A stretch of 62,948 nt of DNA from MGIIb-Q1 sp964342465 (GCA_964342465.1 CAYFFQ010000011.1:1-62948), one strand, 5' to 3'. Positions 7,852 through 18,027 are shown, counted from the first letter of the stretch. Made by a program: numbers and translations. Notes: generated from the sequence alone by a model not told the origin.

Positions 7852-10800
7852 GTGCGCTGTAGTCATACTACCAAATCGCTGCTACTGGCCATCCTGATTT
7901 TGACTATGGGAATGGCTCCGGGGGTGCCTGCTGTCTCAGCCGATGCCTCGTCACCGACCGATATGCAGGCCCAGAACATCGCCGTCTCCTTCGACCCACT
8001 AGCGGAGTCGACCAGCATCATGTGGGAGAACATCAACACACAGAATCTGACCATCGCTCAGAACCTGCAATCGTCGAGATATCTCATCTATCGCTCAGCA
8101 ACTGAGATGAATCAGAGCGTGATTGAAAACGGCTCCATCCCATACATCGCCAATGTCTCGGCCTGTACCGGAAACGTCGTCTCATGCCCAGGACAACAGC
8201 ATGCGGTCACCCATCCGCTGCCACCGGGTGTCAATGGGTCGTACTTCTACGGAATCGCAACTCAACTCGACGACGGCACAATCATCGCCTTCATGGAATT
8301 GGGACAGGCACATATCTCAGAGCCTGTTTACGAATTCACCCATGACATCACCGCTCCGTTTTCAGTGAATGCCACATTCTTCCCAGAGACGGGGAAGACT
8401 AAGGTGGATTGGATCAACCTCAACCAACTCCAACCGGGCACCCTGCTCGAGACTGGAGACAATGCATACATCTCCAAGGTCTACCGACATCTCTCTCCGG
8501 CGACGAGAGCGAGTTGGCCGGAGTTGGACAAGGAACTGGTCGCCATGAAACCGGCTGGTGAGTCCACCGCCACCTACACCGTACCACCCAACACCGATGT
8601 CGACGCCTACTACTCAGTGACCTATCTCTATCTCAACTACGAGGACACACGCTTCATCGGTGGTGTCAATACCATGGCTGAGGATTTTCCTGTTGCTGAA
8701 GACAATGTGGCACCTGATGGCGTGGAGGGAGTTCAAGCCTCTTTTGAAGCCGAGCCAAACGGAGGGACGGGGAACACGACTGTCACTTGGGCGGACCTTA
8801 CCGCCGAGCCGGGGGCGATTTACCATGTCTGGAGGTCTGGAGCAGCGTTCAGCAACACCACGAACCCCGATGTAGAACACATCGCCACCGTTCAGAGCGG
8901 GGTATCCAACTACCGTTATCAGGTTGAGAGGGGGACATTGGGAGCCGCCTACTACGCGGTGACAACGGCAGACGCACGAGGGAACCACAACACCTCATTC
9001 CTGCCCACCTCACTCGCTGGGCCAATCATGGAGAACGCCTTCGACCCGTGGGTTGCCGAACCTACCAACGTGCAGGCGGAATACATCGGTGGGGCGCAGA
9101 CAAGGGTCACTTGGGTAGACCAGTTGGGCGCCGAAGGGGAATTCTACCATGTCTGGCACGCATGGACCAAACTCTCTGCCGCCAGCAACCTCTCCTTGGA
9201 AGCCACTCTCGTGGCAACCGTCCCCGATGGAGTCCAAGAGGCAATCGTTCCGGTACCGGCTGACAAGGACAGGCTCTCCTACTACTGCATCACTTCTGTC
9301 ACCCGCTACAACCATCTGAATGCGACCTATGAGGACACTCGGTTTCAGCAGAACTGTATCCCGCTTCCGGTGAGGGAGGACACTCTCGCACCAGCCCCTG
9401 TGATGATGGCCGAACCGGTTCTTCACGGCGGTCAGAGGACGGTCTACATCTCTTGGATAAACACGATTGCTGAAGATAATGAGACCTATTCGGTTTGGCG
9501 TCATCACGGTTCTCCATTGCCAGGTGGTGAGGCGGGGAACATCTCTGATGACGAAGGCTGGGAGTTGATTCTGGACAATTACGAAGCCCACTCTGCTGAA
9601 ACCACTATCCTCAGGGAGGTCTATCTCGACACAGACCTCAATCAGGAGACTTGGTATGCACTCACTGTGGCAGATGTCTGGGGTAACACGAGAGATGCTG
9701 TCACCAACCGCTCCAACGCTTGGTTGGTCTACGAGGACACAACCTCCCCTGATGCCTACATCACCATCAACCCACTCGGTGGCGAAGAAATGGAAGGTGG
9801 AGCACTGAAGAGTGGTGATTATCGTCTGCATATCTACAGCAACGAACCACTGTTCGAGTTTCCTGAGATTTCGGTAGCGACGGATGACTACAATTCCGAG
9901 AACGGCACGGGACTGACTTTCACTCCCGAGGGTGAAATTACCCGCGCCACACCCTTCCTCAGTTCATCCACTCACTTCATTTGGGATTTCGCCATCCCAG
10001 ATTCCATCGAGACTGCCGACCTGACTGTCGATTCACTGCTCATCGACAACTCTGGCAACTCCCTGACAAGCAAAGTCAGCAACTGGTCAATTGACGCCAA
10101 TGCGCCTCGAATAGAGATTTTCTCACCCTCTTCAGAGAGTACCTATCTCTACGGTGACAACATTCGCATCCACGGTGTCGCATCTGACGATGTCGACCTC
10201 GTTCAAGTCAAGTACAGATTGATTGAGTTCCGCGGCTTCTACAACTTTGAGTATGAATGGGCGCTGGTGGCTGATGTCACACCCTCCGATGCTCCACCAG
10301 CCACCCTCGTTTTCGACATGGATGAACCTTCAGCGACCTTCACCACCCCGGGCAACCACAAACTGGAGATTGAAGCAACCGATGTGGCTGGCAATGTCAA
10401 GACGTTCACCATGTCATTCTATGTCGACAACTGCTATGAGAACATCAGTGGAATCACCTTCTGTGAAAGTGGAAACGACCCCATAAACAGTGGTGAACCC
10501 GAAGCAGAGGAACCACCCGGTCTGACCAGCCCGCCGTATGTCATCATCATCGCAGTCGGTGCCTTCAATCTTCTGCTTCTCTTCTTCACGATACTGATGG
10601 GTGTGCTCGCTGCGCAGGACCCGAGTAAAAAGAAGAAGAGCGACGATGACGAGTTCGACGAAGAGGACGATTGGATGCTTGAGTTCATGGGGGGTGCATC
10701 AGGGGGCTCAGGCGACTCTGCTGACTCCGCGCTGGCTGAGTTGGAAGGTGTTACCCGCAAGACCGAGACCAAGACTCTCGAAGATGAGGACGACCCATTC

Positions 10801-11055
10801 GCCACCGACTCAAGCACCAAGAAGAAGAGGCGGCAGAAGAAGAAAGTCGTCGAAGAAGATGACGATGAGTTCGACGACGAAGATGACGATGACTTCGACG
10901 ACGAAGATGACGATGAATTTGACGACGAGGATGACGAAGACGACTGGGGCGATGACGACGAGGATGACGAACCGAAGAAAAAGAAGAAGAGGCGGCGACG
11001 CCCATCTTCAAAGAAGAAGACAGTCAAGCGCCGCGCCGTCCGCCGCAAGAAGTGA
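7852..11055 (+). CDS. Large exported membrane-anchored protein with beta-sandwich repeats and acidic-basic cytoplasmic tail
   Basis: A 1067-residue surface protein. An N-terminal signal peptide (hydrophobic LLLAILILTMGMAPG, ending near VSA) precedes four or so repeated beta-sandwich domains, recognisable by recurring phrases such as TVTWADL/TRVTWVDQ, YHVW, YYAVT and YEDTRF, resembling fibronectin-III folds. A later segment contains SPSSESTYLYGDNIRIHG, typical of adhesion-like domains. One membrane helix (about residues 885-910) is followed by a cytoplasmic tail of about 150 residues: KKKK, a long run of Asp/Glu, then Lys/Arg-rich to the end. I chose GTG 7852 because GGAGGT lies 7 bp upstream; the TTG at 7846 is too close. 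Function unknown. Confidence 0.8.
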   Translation: MRCSHTTKSLLLAILILTMGMAPGVPAVSADASSPTDMQAQNIAVSFDPLAESTSIMWENINTQNLTIAQNLQSSRYLIYRSATEMNQSVIENGSIPYIANVSACTGNVVSCPGQQHAVTHPLPPGVNGSYFYGIATQLDDGTIIAFMELGQAHISEPVYEFTHDITAPFSVNATFFPETGKTKVDWINLNQLQPGTLLETGDNAYISKVYRHLSPATRASWPELDKELVAMKPAGESTATYTVPPNTDVDAYYSVTYLYLNYEDTRFIGGVNTMAEDFPVAEDNVAPDGVEGVQASFEAEPNGGTGNTTVTWADLTAEPGAIYHVWRSGAAFSNTTNPDVEHIATVQSGVSNYRYQVERGTLGAAYYAVTTADARGNHNTSFLPTSLAGPIMENAFDPWVAEPTNVQAEYIGGAQTRVTWVDQLGAEGEFYHVWHAWTKLSAASNLSLEATLVATVPDGVQEAIVPVPADKDRLSYYCITSVTRYNHLNATYEDTRFQQNCIPLPVREDTLAPAPVMMAEPVLHGGQRTVYISWINTIAEDNETYSVWRHHGSPLPGGEAGNISDDEGWELILDNYEAHSAETTILREVYLDTDLNQETWYALTVADVWGNTRDAVTNRSNAWLVYEDTTSPDAYITINPLGGEEMEGGALKSGDYRLHIYSNEPLFEFPEISVATDDYNSENGTGLTFTPEGEITRATPFLSSSTHFIWDFAIPDSIETADLTVDSLLIDNSGNSLTSKVSNWSIDANAPRIEIFSPSSESTYLYGDNIRIHGVASDDVDLVQVKYRLIEFRGFYNFEYEWALVADVTPSDAPPATLVFDMDEPSATFTTPGNHKLEIEATDVAGNVKTFTMSFYVDNCYENISGITFCESGNDPINSGEPEAEEPPGLTSPPYVIIIAVGAFNLLLLFFTILMGVLAAQDPSKKKKSDDDEFDEEDDWMLEFMGGASGGSGDSADSALAELEGVTRKTETKTLEDEDDPFATDSSTKKKRRQKKKVVEEDDDEFDDEDDDDFDDEDDDEFDDEDDEDDWGDDDEDDEPKKKKKRRRRPSSKKKTVKRRAVRRKK

Positions 11056-11242
11056 AGCGAAAGGACGACGATACCGCAGTGAGGCGCGGCTGACGGCAAA
11101 TCACACTCTAGGCGCATCACGATAGTTGGCTGGACTTCCACATAACCCCTACAGCCCGATTCACAACTACCCAGTCTCGCGCCCAATTCAGGAGGGGCGT
11201 TAATGGGGGGTGGGCGTCCCTCAGGGAACGGGAGATGGGGAG

Positions 11243-12037
11243 ATGTTCGGCATGAATGACCCTGTATCGGTACTCAATCAACTCCGCAGTTATGCTGCCG
11301 AAGGGAGATTGGAGATGGCTGAGGTGATGGCCGAGGAGTTGTCGGCGACACTCGCTAGGAAGAAGGACGGTAACTTGCCAATCCAAGAGATGCTGGTCGA
11401 AGCACTGAGAGAACATGCTGTGATTCTGTCTCAGAGAAAGAAGTGGAAACCGGCTCTGAAAGCGGCCAAGACCCACACCAAGGAAGCTTCCATCCTTGCA
11501 AAAATTCGGGCCAAAACTGGTTACCAACCAACCGAGGAAGACCTGAGAACGGATATCACTGATTCACTGACGATGGGCAGAATCCAACTTCACCTAGGTT
11601 CGGCATCGCGTGTGATGAAGAGTCTGGCCCGCCCATTGGCGCTGGGCAACATAGATGCACACCTACTAGCGATACACGCCAACGAAGTGTGCCGTGGTTC
11701 TCTGAAGGGTGCAAAGAAACCCGTAAAATCACTGATTCGAACTCTTCTGACGGTGGGCCCACCCGAACGGACATCCTCCGGTCTCGTGCTCACTTCTGCG
11801 GACGGCATGCAGACTGCGGTGAGCGAAGTCCTCACCTCCCTCGGTCGTTGGACGATGGCGGGAAGCGGATTGGCGACTGCACTCTCAATCCAGTTGAGAG
11901 GATGCTTGGATGTGCTGAGTTCTCAAGTCGATTCCATCGAGAGAGAGGAGCAGGCGGCGAACGCCAAACTGCAGGCAGCAATCAACTCCCTCCAGCCAGT
12001 CGTCAACTATCACGAATACTCCAAATCGAGTAGGTGA
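11243..12037 (+). CDS. Conserved-looking alpha-helical protein, function unknown
   Basis: A soluble 264-aa protein, almost entirely helical by composition, rich in Ala/Leu/Glu/Lys, without signal peptide or membrane segments. The spacing of helices (for example LNQLRSYAAEGRLEMAEVMA followed by further helix pairs) suggests a TPR-like or four-helix scaffold, but no motif is diagnostic. Two starts fit: ATG 11243 with GGAG 8 bp upstream, or ATG 11252 with GGGGAG 9 bp upstream. It converges with the beta-propeller gene; the stops are only 11 bp apart. I do not recognise the family. Confidence 0.65.
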   Translation: MFGMNDPVSVLNQLRSYAAEGRLEMAEVMAEELSATLARKKDGNLPIQEMLVEALREHAVILSQRKKWKPALKAAKTHTKEASILAKIRAKTGYQPTEEDLRTDITDSLTMGRIQLHLGSASRVMKSLARPLALGNIDAHLLAIHANEVCRGSLKGAKKPVKSLIRTLLTVGPPERTSSGLVLTSADGMQTAVSEVLTSLGRWTMAGSGLATALSIQLRGCLDVLSSQVDSIEREEQAANAKLQAAINSLQPVVNYHEYSKSSR

Positions 12038-12048
12038 AATGAGTTCCT

Positions 12049-15000
12049 TCAATCGTTGCCGAGGTAGTCTCGCCACTCACGGCAGGCAGGGCACCAAGTC
12101 CAGCGCGCACCTTGGTTGGACACCTCCTGCACATGACCAGCGCACACCTTGCATGGCGGGTGAATCGCGGGTGTGGGAGGGGGTTGAGGGGGTGAGGTCA
12201 CTGCCCCCTCGTTGTCAGTGTATAGCGATGAGGTGAGACTCTCACTCCTCCTGTTGTAGCGTATCCCAAGCACCGCTAGAAGCAGAATCAAGATGGACAT
12301 CGCCGCTATCACCGCATACCAGAAGGTTGAGAATGAACCCCCCTCATCACTGACTCCTGTGTCATCATTCCCGCCGGTATCATTGAAAGGTGAGGAAGTG
12401 GATGCGACTATCTTCCAGCCATCCACGCAGGTCCAATGCTCTCCCGTCGGTTTGGTCGTCTGTCCGGGCATCGGCCCTTCGTTCAACTCGTCCGTGTCAC
12501 ATAGTGTGCCAGGGAAGGCAATCGCCCCTCCAATCGCATAACCCGGGTCTCTTCTGCTCACCGGTGCGTTCTCGTCCATCGGCGTCTCCGAGATGACTCT
12601 GTGAGGGAGAACCCATGCAGCATCTTCGGGACACGGAGTCACATCTATCAGATTGGGTTGCTCTTGTGGAAGTGTGTTGCCCTGTGAATCAACCCAAGTC
12701 TCGATTCTGCAGGTGTCAGGCCATGCTGTCTTGACCAGCATGGCGCCACAGACTACCATCTCATCCACCTCGGTGGTGATGGGAACACCTAGTCTCTGCC
12801 GGTCGGCTGAGAGAAGGGTACACTCCTCGACATGGATACCTGCCAGTAATGACTGATTGTGTCTCACATAACCATCTCCGAAAGGTCCCGTCAGCATCAG
12901 GTTGTCAAGATTGAGAGTGCCACCGTCACCGCTGTCATTCACCTCGCCAACCCAGTCCGCGGTCCAGTTCCTGACTAGAGAATCGCCATCATCGGGAATT
13001 GCAGTGAGGCGAATGTGAAGGCGATTCTTGCCTGAGACCGCATCAACCGTCAGTGTCTCACTCTCGGCGCCAGTCGAAGTCCATACCTGAATGGCGGTGA
13101 AATCGGATTCATCGGGAGTCGTCGTTTGATTGTCGGTCAACGCCGCCTCCATCCTGATGATGTCGGTGTTTTCGGCTGCCGAGGTCCAGGAGACCTGAAC
13201 ATGCCATACCTGAGCATCGTTGGTGATGAGAAGGGTGAGGTTGACGGGAAGCCAGAAGGGTAGTTGTTCGTCACAATACTCCGAATCGGTCGGATAGAGG
13301 TCGATGGACAAGCCGGTGGCAGAATCGACGGGGCAACCATCCCCATCGATGTCAGACCACGCTAGATTATCGGCTGGGAAGGCATCTCCATTCTCTTCCC
13401 TGAGCCCGCTCTGGTCCAGCGTGTAGGTGTAGTTGTCACCATATCCGTCTCCATCGAAATCGTTGCACTGAGTCGCATCAGAGGGGAAGGCATCGCCCGC
13501 TTCGTTGATTCTCATGCCATTGTCGATTCCATAGGTGTAGTTGTCACCACAGCCATCACCGTCAAGGTCGCGGAACTGTGCGCCGTCATTGGGGAAAGCA
13601 TCACCGGACTCTCCCGCCCTGAGGCCATCACTGCCCACTGTGAAGGAATACTCATCTCCATATCCGTCAGCATCACTGTCGTGCCATTGCAGCGGATTAT
13701 CGGGGAAGGCATCGCCAGCACCGTCTGGATGAGCTAGCCAACTGGCATCGGGGTCACTGTATCCATCGCCATCTCTGTCGACACAGCCGTTTCGGTCCAC
13801 GGAAGAGGTGCCTTGGGTGTTGAGGCAGTCATCACCATTCTCCTGAGTCTGGTCGTCCCCCCAGCCATCGCCATCACTGTCAGCGTGTTGGGTCGGGTCG
13901 AGAGGGAAAGCGTCCTCGGAATCGGACCATCCATCCCCGTCAGCATCTCTCTTGAGAATGAGCAGAGTGCCGGTGTGATTGGCCACCACCACTCCCTCCT
14001 GTGATTGGGTCACCCCAAGCCCGCGCGGAATATGGTTGAGAGAATAGGTGGAAACCCGTGTGTTGTTCATCACATCGAAGAACTCCAGTTGCCCGCTCTG
14101 TGAGGTGGATGCATCTCCGGTGGCCACCACCATCAGCCCGTAATTTGTCATAAAAGTGAACGCGAACGCTTCATCGAGAAGGTTGTAGGTGGTCATCGGG
14201 GCTTGCGCCTGCACATCCCAGATGATGAGTTGTTTGTCCCATCCAGCAGTCACCAGCATTCCCGCACCCGGCATCCATTTGTTGACACCGACATATCCGC
14301 TGTGACTGTATGGGGAGCCGTCATCCATCCAGTTGGAGGGCATCACATCACTCGTGTTCCACAGGCGAACCGCCCCTGATTGTGAGACGGAGGAGAGTTT
14401 GGTGCCGAACTCATTGAAGGCGAGCGTCCAGTGGGTCTCAGCATACTGCCACTCCTTGAAGAACTGTCCCGACATCGGGTCGATGATGGCCACATGCCCG
14501 TCACTCGATGTGTTGGTGGTGTTGGAAGACCATGAGATGGCCGCATAGTTTCCTGTCGGCTGCCAAACGATTCTCCCAAACGCTCCGACTGTCTGATAGT
14601 TTCTCAGGTCGAACACCCAAGAGTGCTTGCCGTGCTCATTGCAGGAGAACATGACGCCATCGCTGAAGCCCCCGTACGCCTCACCATTGACCCACCCGAC
14701 AGATTTTGCATATCCTATGGTGTAGACGACCTGCCCGTATTCCGGGTGGAAGCATTGAGAGAGGATGGAGTTGTTGGTCGTCGACCGGATGGTAACCACT
14801 CCCGAAGATTCTGCGACTGCGACTCGGTCGCCGTTCGGCTCGACTGCTATCTCCCTGACCAGAGCAGGGCCCACTCTCCTGTATGGCGTAATCTCGAAGT
14901 TGGTGACATCGACTCTCCATATTTCAATCCCGCCATCCTTTCCTGCTGATGCGAGTAATTGATTGGCGGTGCCGGCGTTGGAAATGGTGGCAGTGGTCAC

Positions 15001-16125
15001 CGCCGTCACATCCTCAGGTTGACCGCTGCCGGAAGATATAACCGAGTGCCAGCCGAAATCGGTCTGAATCTGGCCGCTGTTGTCGATGAATGAAATTCTT
15101 CCCGGGTCATAGAGTCCGACGCCGAGATATGAGCCGTCGGGAAGCCATTCGAGGCTACTTACATTCTGTGGGATCGGTGAATACCAAAATAGAGTGCCAT
15201 CGGCCTCTGCGTACGAAGAGGCGACCCCTTCCCACTGCCCCTGCTGAAGGGGAGAGGGGTGATTGTAAGCGATGGTGTAACTGCCGCCTCCCGGCTCCCA
15301 AGTGACCGCCCACGCCGTAGAGTTGGGGCCGGCCACATGACGCTCCCAGAGAAGCGAGCCGTCAGCGGTTGAAACTCCGTAGACGACATCTCGGAAGGTC
15401 GCATTTCCGCCTTGAAGGGTCATGTTCCTGCCAAGCGCGGCCACTGTCGCACCATCGGTGGAGAGGGCGCAGTCAGGTGTCCAATACTGGGGAAAGAAGC
15501 TCTGGGCATTGGCAGGAGAACCATCGATGAAATGAGAGAGGTCGGCGACAACCACCTCACCCCCCATGCCGATGTGGTTGAGGTCACCACACATGACCAC
15601 CTTGGAATGGTTGGTGGAGACATCCAACCCCCAAAGCCAGCCGTCGTATGTGCCAGCCAGTGAGTCGGTCCATACACCTGTTCGCATCTGGGTGGTCTCA
15701 GAGGGAGTCACTTGTCCGTTGTCAATCACCTCGTAGGAATACCAGTTGACCCCGCCATCGGCGGCGAGAACCCAATCATCGGAGAGCCACGCCACATCGA
15801 CCATTGCAGCAGAATGCCCGACCCAGAGGAGAACCCGCCCATCGCTGATGTTCCAGACGAAGAGCCTGTTGTCAGCAATCTCCACGGCCGCCACTTTGCT
15901 GCCGTCAGGACTAATCGAGACCTCCCACAGGGCCCCATTGGTATTCGGCTGCCAGAGTGAAGGCGACCAACCGGATTGAATGGTCGGTGCGTCGGTCATC
16001 GACCACACGCTCGGTGTGCTTTCAGCCCGCGGTTCGGCCTCACTCAGAACTCCCTGGTCTGTAATCAGATAGGCCCATGTCGGAGTGAGCAGGATAATCA
16101 CCAGCACCATCGTCTTGCTTCGCAT
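12049..16125 (-). CDS. Secreted beta-propeller protein with Ca-binding repeats, TM anchor and C-terminal zinc ribbon
   Basis: A giant exported protein of about 1358 residues. A signal peptide (MVLVIILLTPTWA) is followed by about 650 residues of WD40/quinoprotein-like propeller repeats with recurring phrases such as LWNTSD, IIWDVQ and VAVAES. Next come five or more thrombospondin-type-3-like calcium loops (DxDxDGxxD, as in DGDGWSDSEDAFPLDP), an extracellular beta domain, one C-terminal membrane helix (YAVIAAMSILILLLAVLGI), and a cytoplasmic tail that ends in CxxC...CPAC, a probable zinc ribbon. The start is uncertain: GTG 16143 lies directly against GGAGGT, so I give ATG 16125. Divergent from ftsZ. 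Confidence 0.8.
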   Translation of the reverse strand: MRSKTMVLVIILLTPTWAYLITDQGVLSEAEPRAESTPSVWSMTDAPTIQSGWSPSLWQPNTNGALWEVSISPDGSKVAAVEIADNRLFVWNISDGRVLLWVGHSAAMVDVAWLSDDWVLAADGGVNWYSYEVIDNGQVTPSETTQMRTGVWTDSLAGTYDGWLWGLDVSTNHSKVVMCGDLNHIGMGGEVVVADLSHFIDGSPANAQSFFPQYWTPDCALSTDGATVAALGRNMTLQGGNATFRDVVYGVSTADGSLLWERHVAGPNSTAWAVTWEPGGGSYTIAYNHPSPLQQGQWEGVASSYAEADGTLFWYSPIPQNVSSLEWLPDGSYLGVGLYDPGRISFIDNSGQIQTDFGWHSVISSGSGQPEDVTAVTTATISNAGTANQLLASAGKDGGIEIWRVDVTNFEITPYRRVGPALVREIAVEPNGDRVAVAESSGVVTIRSTTNNSILSQCFHPEYGQVVYTIGYAKSVGWVNGEAYGGFSDGVMFSCNEHGKHSWVFDLRNYQTVGAFGRIVWQPTGNYAAISWSSNTTNTSSDGHVAIIDPMSGQFFKEWQYAETHWTLAFNEFGTKLSSVSQSGAVRLWNTSDVMPSNWMDDGSPYSHSGYVGVNKWMPGAGMLVTAGWDKQLIIWDVQAQAPMTTYNLLDEAFAFTFMTNYGLMVVATGDASTSQSGQLEFFDVMNNTRVSTYSLNHIPRGLGVTQSQEGVVVANHTGTLLILKRDADGDGWSDSEDAFPLDPTQHADSDGDGWGDDQTQENGDDCLNTQGTSSVDRNGCVDRDGDGYSDPDASWLAHPDGAGDAFPDNPLQWHDSDADGYGDEYSFTVGSDGLRAGESGDAFPNDGAQFRDLDGDGCGDNYTYGIDNGMRINEAGDAFPSDATQCNDFDGDGYGDNYTYTLDQSGLREENGDAFPADNLAWSDIDGDGCPVDSATGLSIDLYPTDSEYCDEQLPFWLPVNLTLLITNDAQVWHVQVSWTSAAENTDIIRMEAALTDNQTTTPDESDFTAIQVWTSTGAESETLTVDAVSGKNRLHIRLTAIPDDGDSLVRNWTADWVGEVNDSGDGGTLNLDNLMLTGPFGDGYVRHNQSLLAGIHVEECTLLSADRQRLGVPITTEVDEMVVCGAMLVKTAWPDTCRIETWVDSQGNTLPQEQPNLIDVTPCPEDAAWVLPHRVISETPMDENAPVSRRDPGYAIGGAIAFPGTLCDTDELNEGPMPGQTTKPTGEHWTCVDGWKIVASTSSPFNDTGGNDDTGVSDEGGSFSTFWYAVIAAMSILILLLAVLGIRYNRRSESLTSSLYTDNEGAVTSPPQPPPTPAIHPPCKVCAGHVQEVSNQGARWTWCPACREWRDYLGND

Positions 16126-16287
16126 CAAGGCGACAGAGGACACACCTCCACTTTGAACTTCGCCAATTCAGCGTTTTGAAATCGGGCGGATGAGACGCCA
16201 CCGGAAATCGCTGAGAGGTGTGATAACGGCTGCTTCCACCTAAAGATTCAGCGTCAAGGTTAAGGTTGCTTGAGCGGCGCTAAGGTC

Positions 16288-17424
16288 ATGCGCCATTTGA
16301 TTGACAGGGTGTTGGAACTTCAGGAAAGTGAAATTTCCACAGAAGACACCGAAGATATGGAGGGAGTAGAAATCAACCCCGGTGACGAGGAATTGGTCAA
16401 ACTCTTGGCCAGCCTCGCACCGAGAATCCGCGTATTCGGGTGCGGTGGCTGTGGCTGCAACACGGTTCAACGCCTCGATGATGAAGGACTGCTGAACGAC
16501 GAACATATCTCGGGATATGCGGTGAACACCGACGCCCAGCACCTGCTGAGTTCAAAGATAGACAAGAAGATTCTCATCGGCAGGACGGCGAGAGGACGCG
16601 GTGCGGGCGGCGACCCTGAGAAGGGTGAGAAGGCGGCATACGAATCAGAACGAACTCTCAGTGGCATCGTATCCGAATGTGACCTCGCATTCGTGACCGC
16701 CGGCCTCGGCGGTGGCACTGGAACTGGTTCCGCCCATGTCGTGGCGCGTTTGGCCAAGGCGTCTGGCGCTCTAACCATAGCCGTCGTCACCTATCCGTTC
16801 ACTTCTGAAGGGACTCTGAGGAGACAAAATGCGGAATGGGGCCTAGAACGCTTGCGAGAGGTCTGTGACACGGTTGTAGTTCTACCCAACGAAAAACTGC
16901 TCGAGGTGGAGGGGGTGAGGGACCTTCCCATCGAGGCAGCCTTCAGGGTCGCTGATGAACTGCTGATGCGCTCGATTGCAGGAGTGACGGAGATGATCAC
17001 CAAAGAAGGACTCGTCAACCTCGACTTCGAGGACCTGCGCAGTGTCATGCTCAACGGTGGTGGAATGGCGATGATCGGTCTCGGTGAAGCGACTGGTAGC
17101 GAGCGGGCGGTGGAAGCGACTGTCGAGGCTCTGACCTCCCCTCTCCTAGACATCGATGTCTCAGATGCGCGCGGGGCACTTGTGAATGTGGTGGGTGGTC
17201 CATCCCTCACGCTCGGCGAGGCGGAGAGATGTGCTCAGGAAATCCGCGAGAGAATCAACCCCTACGCCCGCATCATCTGGGGTGCCACGGTGGACGAAAC
17301 GATGGGTAATGAACTACGGGTGTTGCTGGTTCTGACGGGTGTGAAGAGTCAACAGATCTTCGGAGCGACTGCGCACCAGCAGATGCAAGGAATGCGCAGT
17401 CGCAACCTCGATTTCATTAATTGA
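16288..17424 (+). CDS. ftsZ: Cell division GTPase FtsZ
   Basis: A tubulin-family GTPase of 378 aa that forms the division ring. It has the nucleotide loop GCGGCGCN (residues 51-58, fitting GxGGxGxN but with Cys at three variable positions), the tubulin signature GGGTGTG at about 141-147 and the T7 loop NLDFED that completes the partner's GTPase site. It ends soon after the C-terminal domain, without an obvious extended linker or tail peptide. ATG 16288 is used; the frame is open to a TTG at 16270. It heads the usual euryarchaeal gene order into secE and spt5. Confidence 0.96.
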   Translation: MRHLIDRVLELQESEISTEDTEDMEGVEINPGDEELVKLLASLAPRIRVFGCGGCGCNTVQRLDDEGLLNDEHISGYAVNTDAQHLLSSKIDKKILIGRTARGRGAGGDPEKGEKAAYESERTLSGIVSECDLAFVTAGLGGGTGTGSAHVVARLAKASGALTIAVVTYPFTSEGTLRRQNAEWGLERLREVCDTVVVLPNEKLLEVEGVRDLPIEAAFRVADELLMRSIAGVTEMITKEGLVNLDFEDLRSVMLNGGGMAMIGLGEATGSERAVEATVEALTSPLLDIDVSDARGALVNVVGGPSLTLGEAERCAQEIRERINPYARIIWGATVDETMGNELRVLLVLTGVKSQQIFGATAHQQMQGMRSRNLDFIN

Positions 17425-17740
17425 ACTGCCCTAGTCGCATATCAATCGGATAAGTGGGCAGTCAAGTTCGTGATTATCACCTCGTACCTAGTAGGCGCTG
17501 CCTCCTCAATTCCGCACAGGGCATCTCCATTTCCAAGCCTTCCGCCACCCCTAAAGCACGGCTATTCTCCACAACCACGCCCAATCCGAATCAGCGCTGA
17601 CCCCGCCGATTGCGCGACCATTCTCCATAACCCTCGCCCACTCGTCCGAGAGATTTGAAGCCAAGGTTTCAACACCTCTTCCCAATCGCTGATGTTAAAG
17701 AGGGTCCCCATGTCGGAATGAACCCTAAGGGGTTCACACC
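17425..17740. other. Intergenic gap between ftsZ and secE
   Basis: The 316 bp hold no convincing ORF. Apart from a 7-bp-stem hairpin immediately before secE (listed separately) and a loosely AT-rich TTAAAG at about 17694-17699, I see no structure in it. Confidence 0.6.
17719..17736 (+). promoter_or_regulatory. Inverted repeat just upstream of secE start
   Basis: The sequence TGAACCC-TAAG-GGGTTCA forms a perfect 7-bp stem with a 4-nt loop, ending 4 bp before the secE ATG. At the RNA level it would occlude the initiation region; at the DNA level it could be an operator. No separate Shine-Dalgarno site is visible closer to the ATG. Confidence 0.4.
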
Positions 17741-18004
17741 ATGGCCAGCAGTGACTCTACATCCAAGTCCTTCGAAGAGCGGGTTCAGGTTCGCCAAGAC
17801 CAATTCGAATCGTGGGTGCGCAGTTTCGGAAAGGGCTCATGGGCCCGCATTCTGAGGATGGCCCGTAAGCCGAGCAAGCAGGAGTTCAGGCAGACAGTCT
17901 GGGTCTGTGGAATAGGGATGTTCGTGCTCGGGTTCATCGGCTTCGTGGTGCTGTGGTTGATGGACACCGAACTTCCGAAATTCTTCAGTTGGCTCGTCGG
18001 CTGA
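17741..18004 (+). CDS. secE: Preprotein translocase subunit SecE (Sec61 gamma)
   Basis: A tail-anchored translocon subunit (87 aa) that clamps SecY. It has an amphipathic cytosolic helix with the family phrase ARKPSKQEFRQTVWV followed by a single membrane helix (CGIGMFVLGFIGFVVLWLMD). The size is slightly above the usual 60-70 aa of archaeal SecE because of about 20 extra N-terminal residues. The location between ftsZ and spt5 is the standard euryarchaeal context. Spt5 begins 23 bp downstream. Confidence 0.93.
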   Translation: MASSDSTSKSFEERVQVRQDQFESWVRSFGKGSWARILRMARKPSKQEFRQTVWVCGIGMFVLGFIGFVVLWLMDTELPKFFSWLVG

Positions 18005-18027
18005 ACAAATGGAAAGGGGGTATCAGA

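Noticed and set aside
9010..9831. 273-aa minus-strand ORF
   Set aside because: Antisense to the beta-sandwich region of the surface protein; composition typical of a shadow frame.
10434..11186. Serine-rich 250-aa ORF on the minus strand
   Set aside because: It is the antisense of the Asp/Glu and Lys codon runs in the tail of the large surface protein; no ribosome site.
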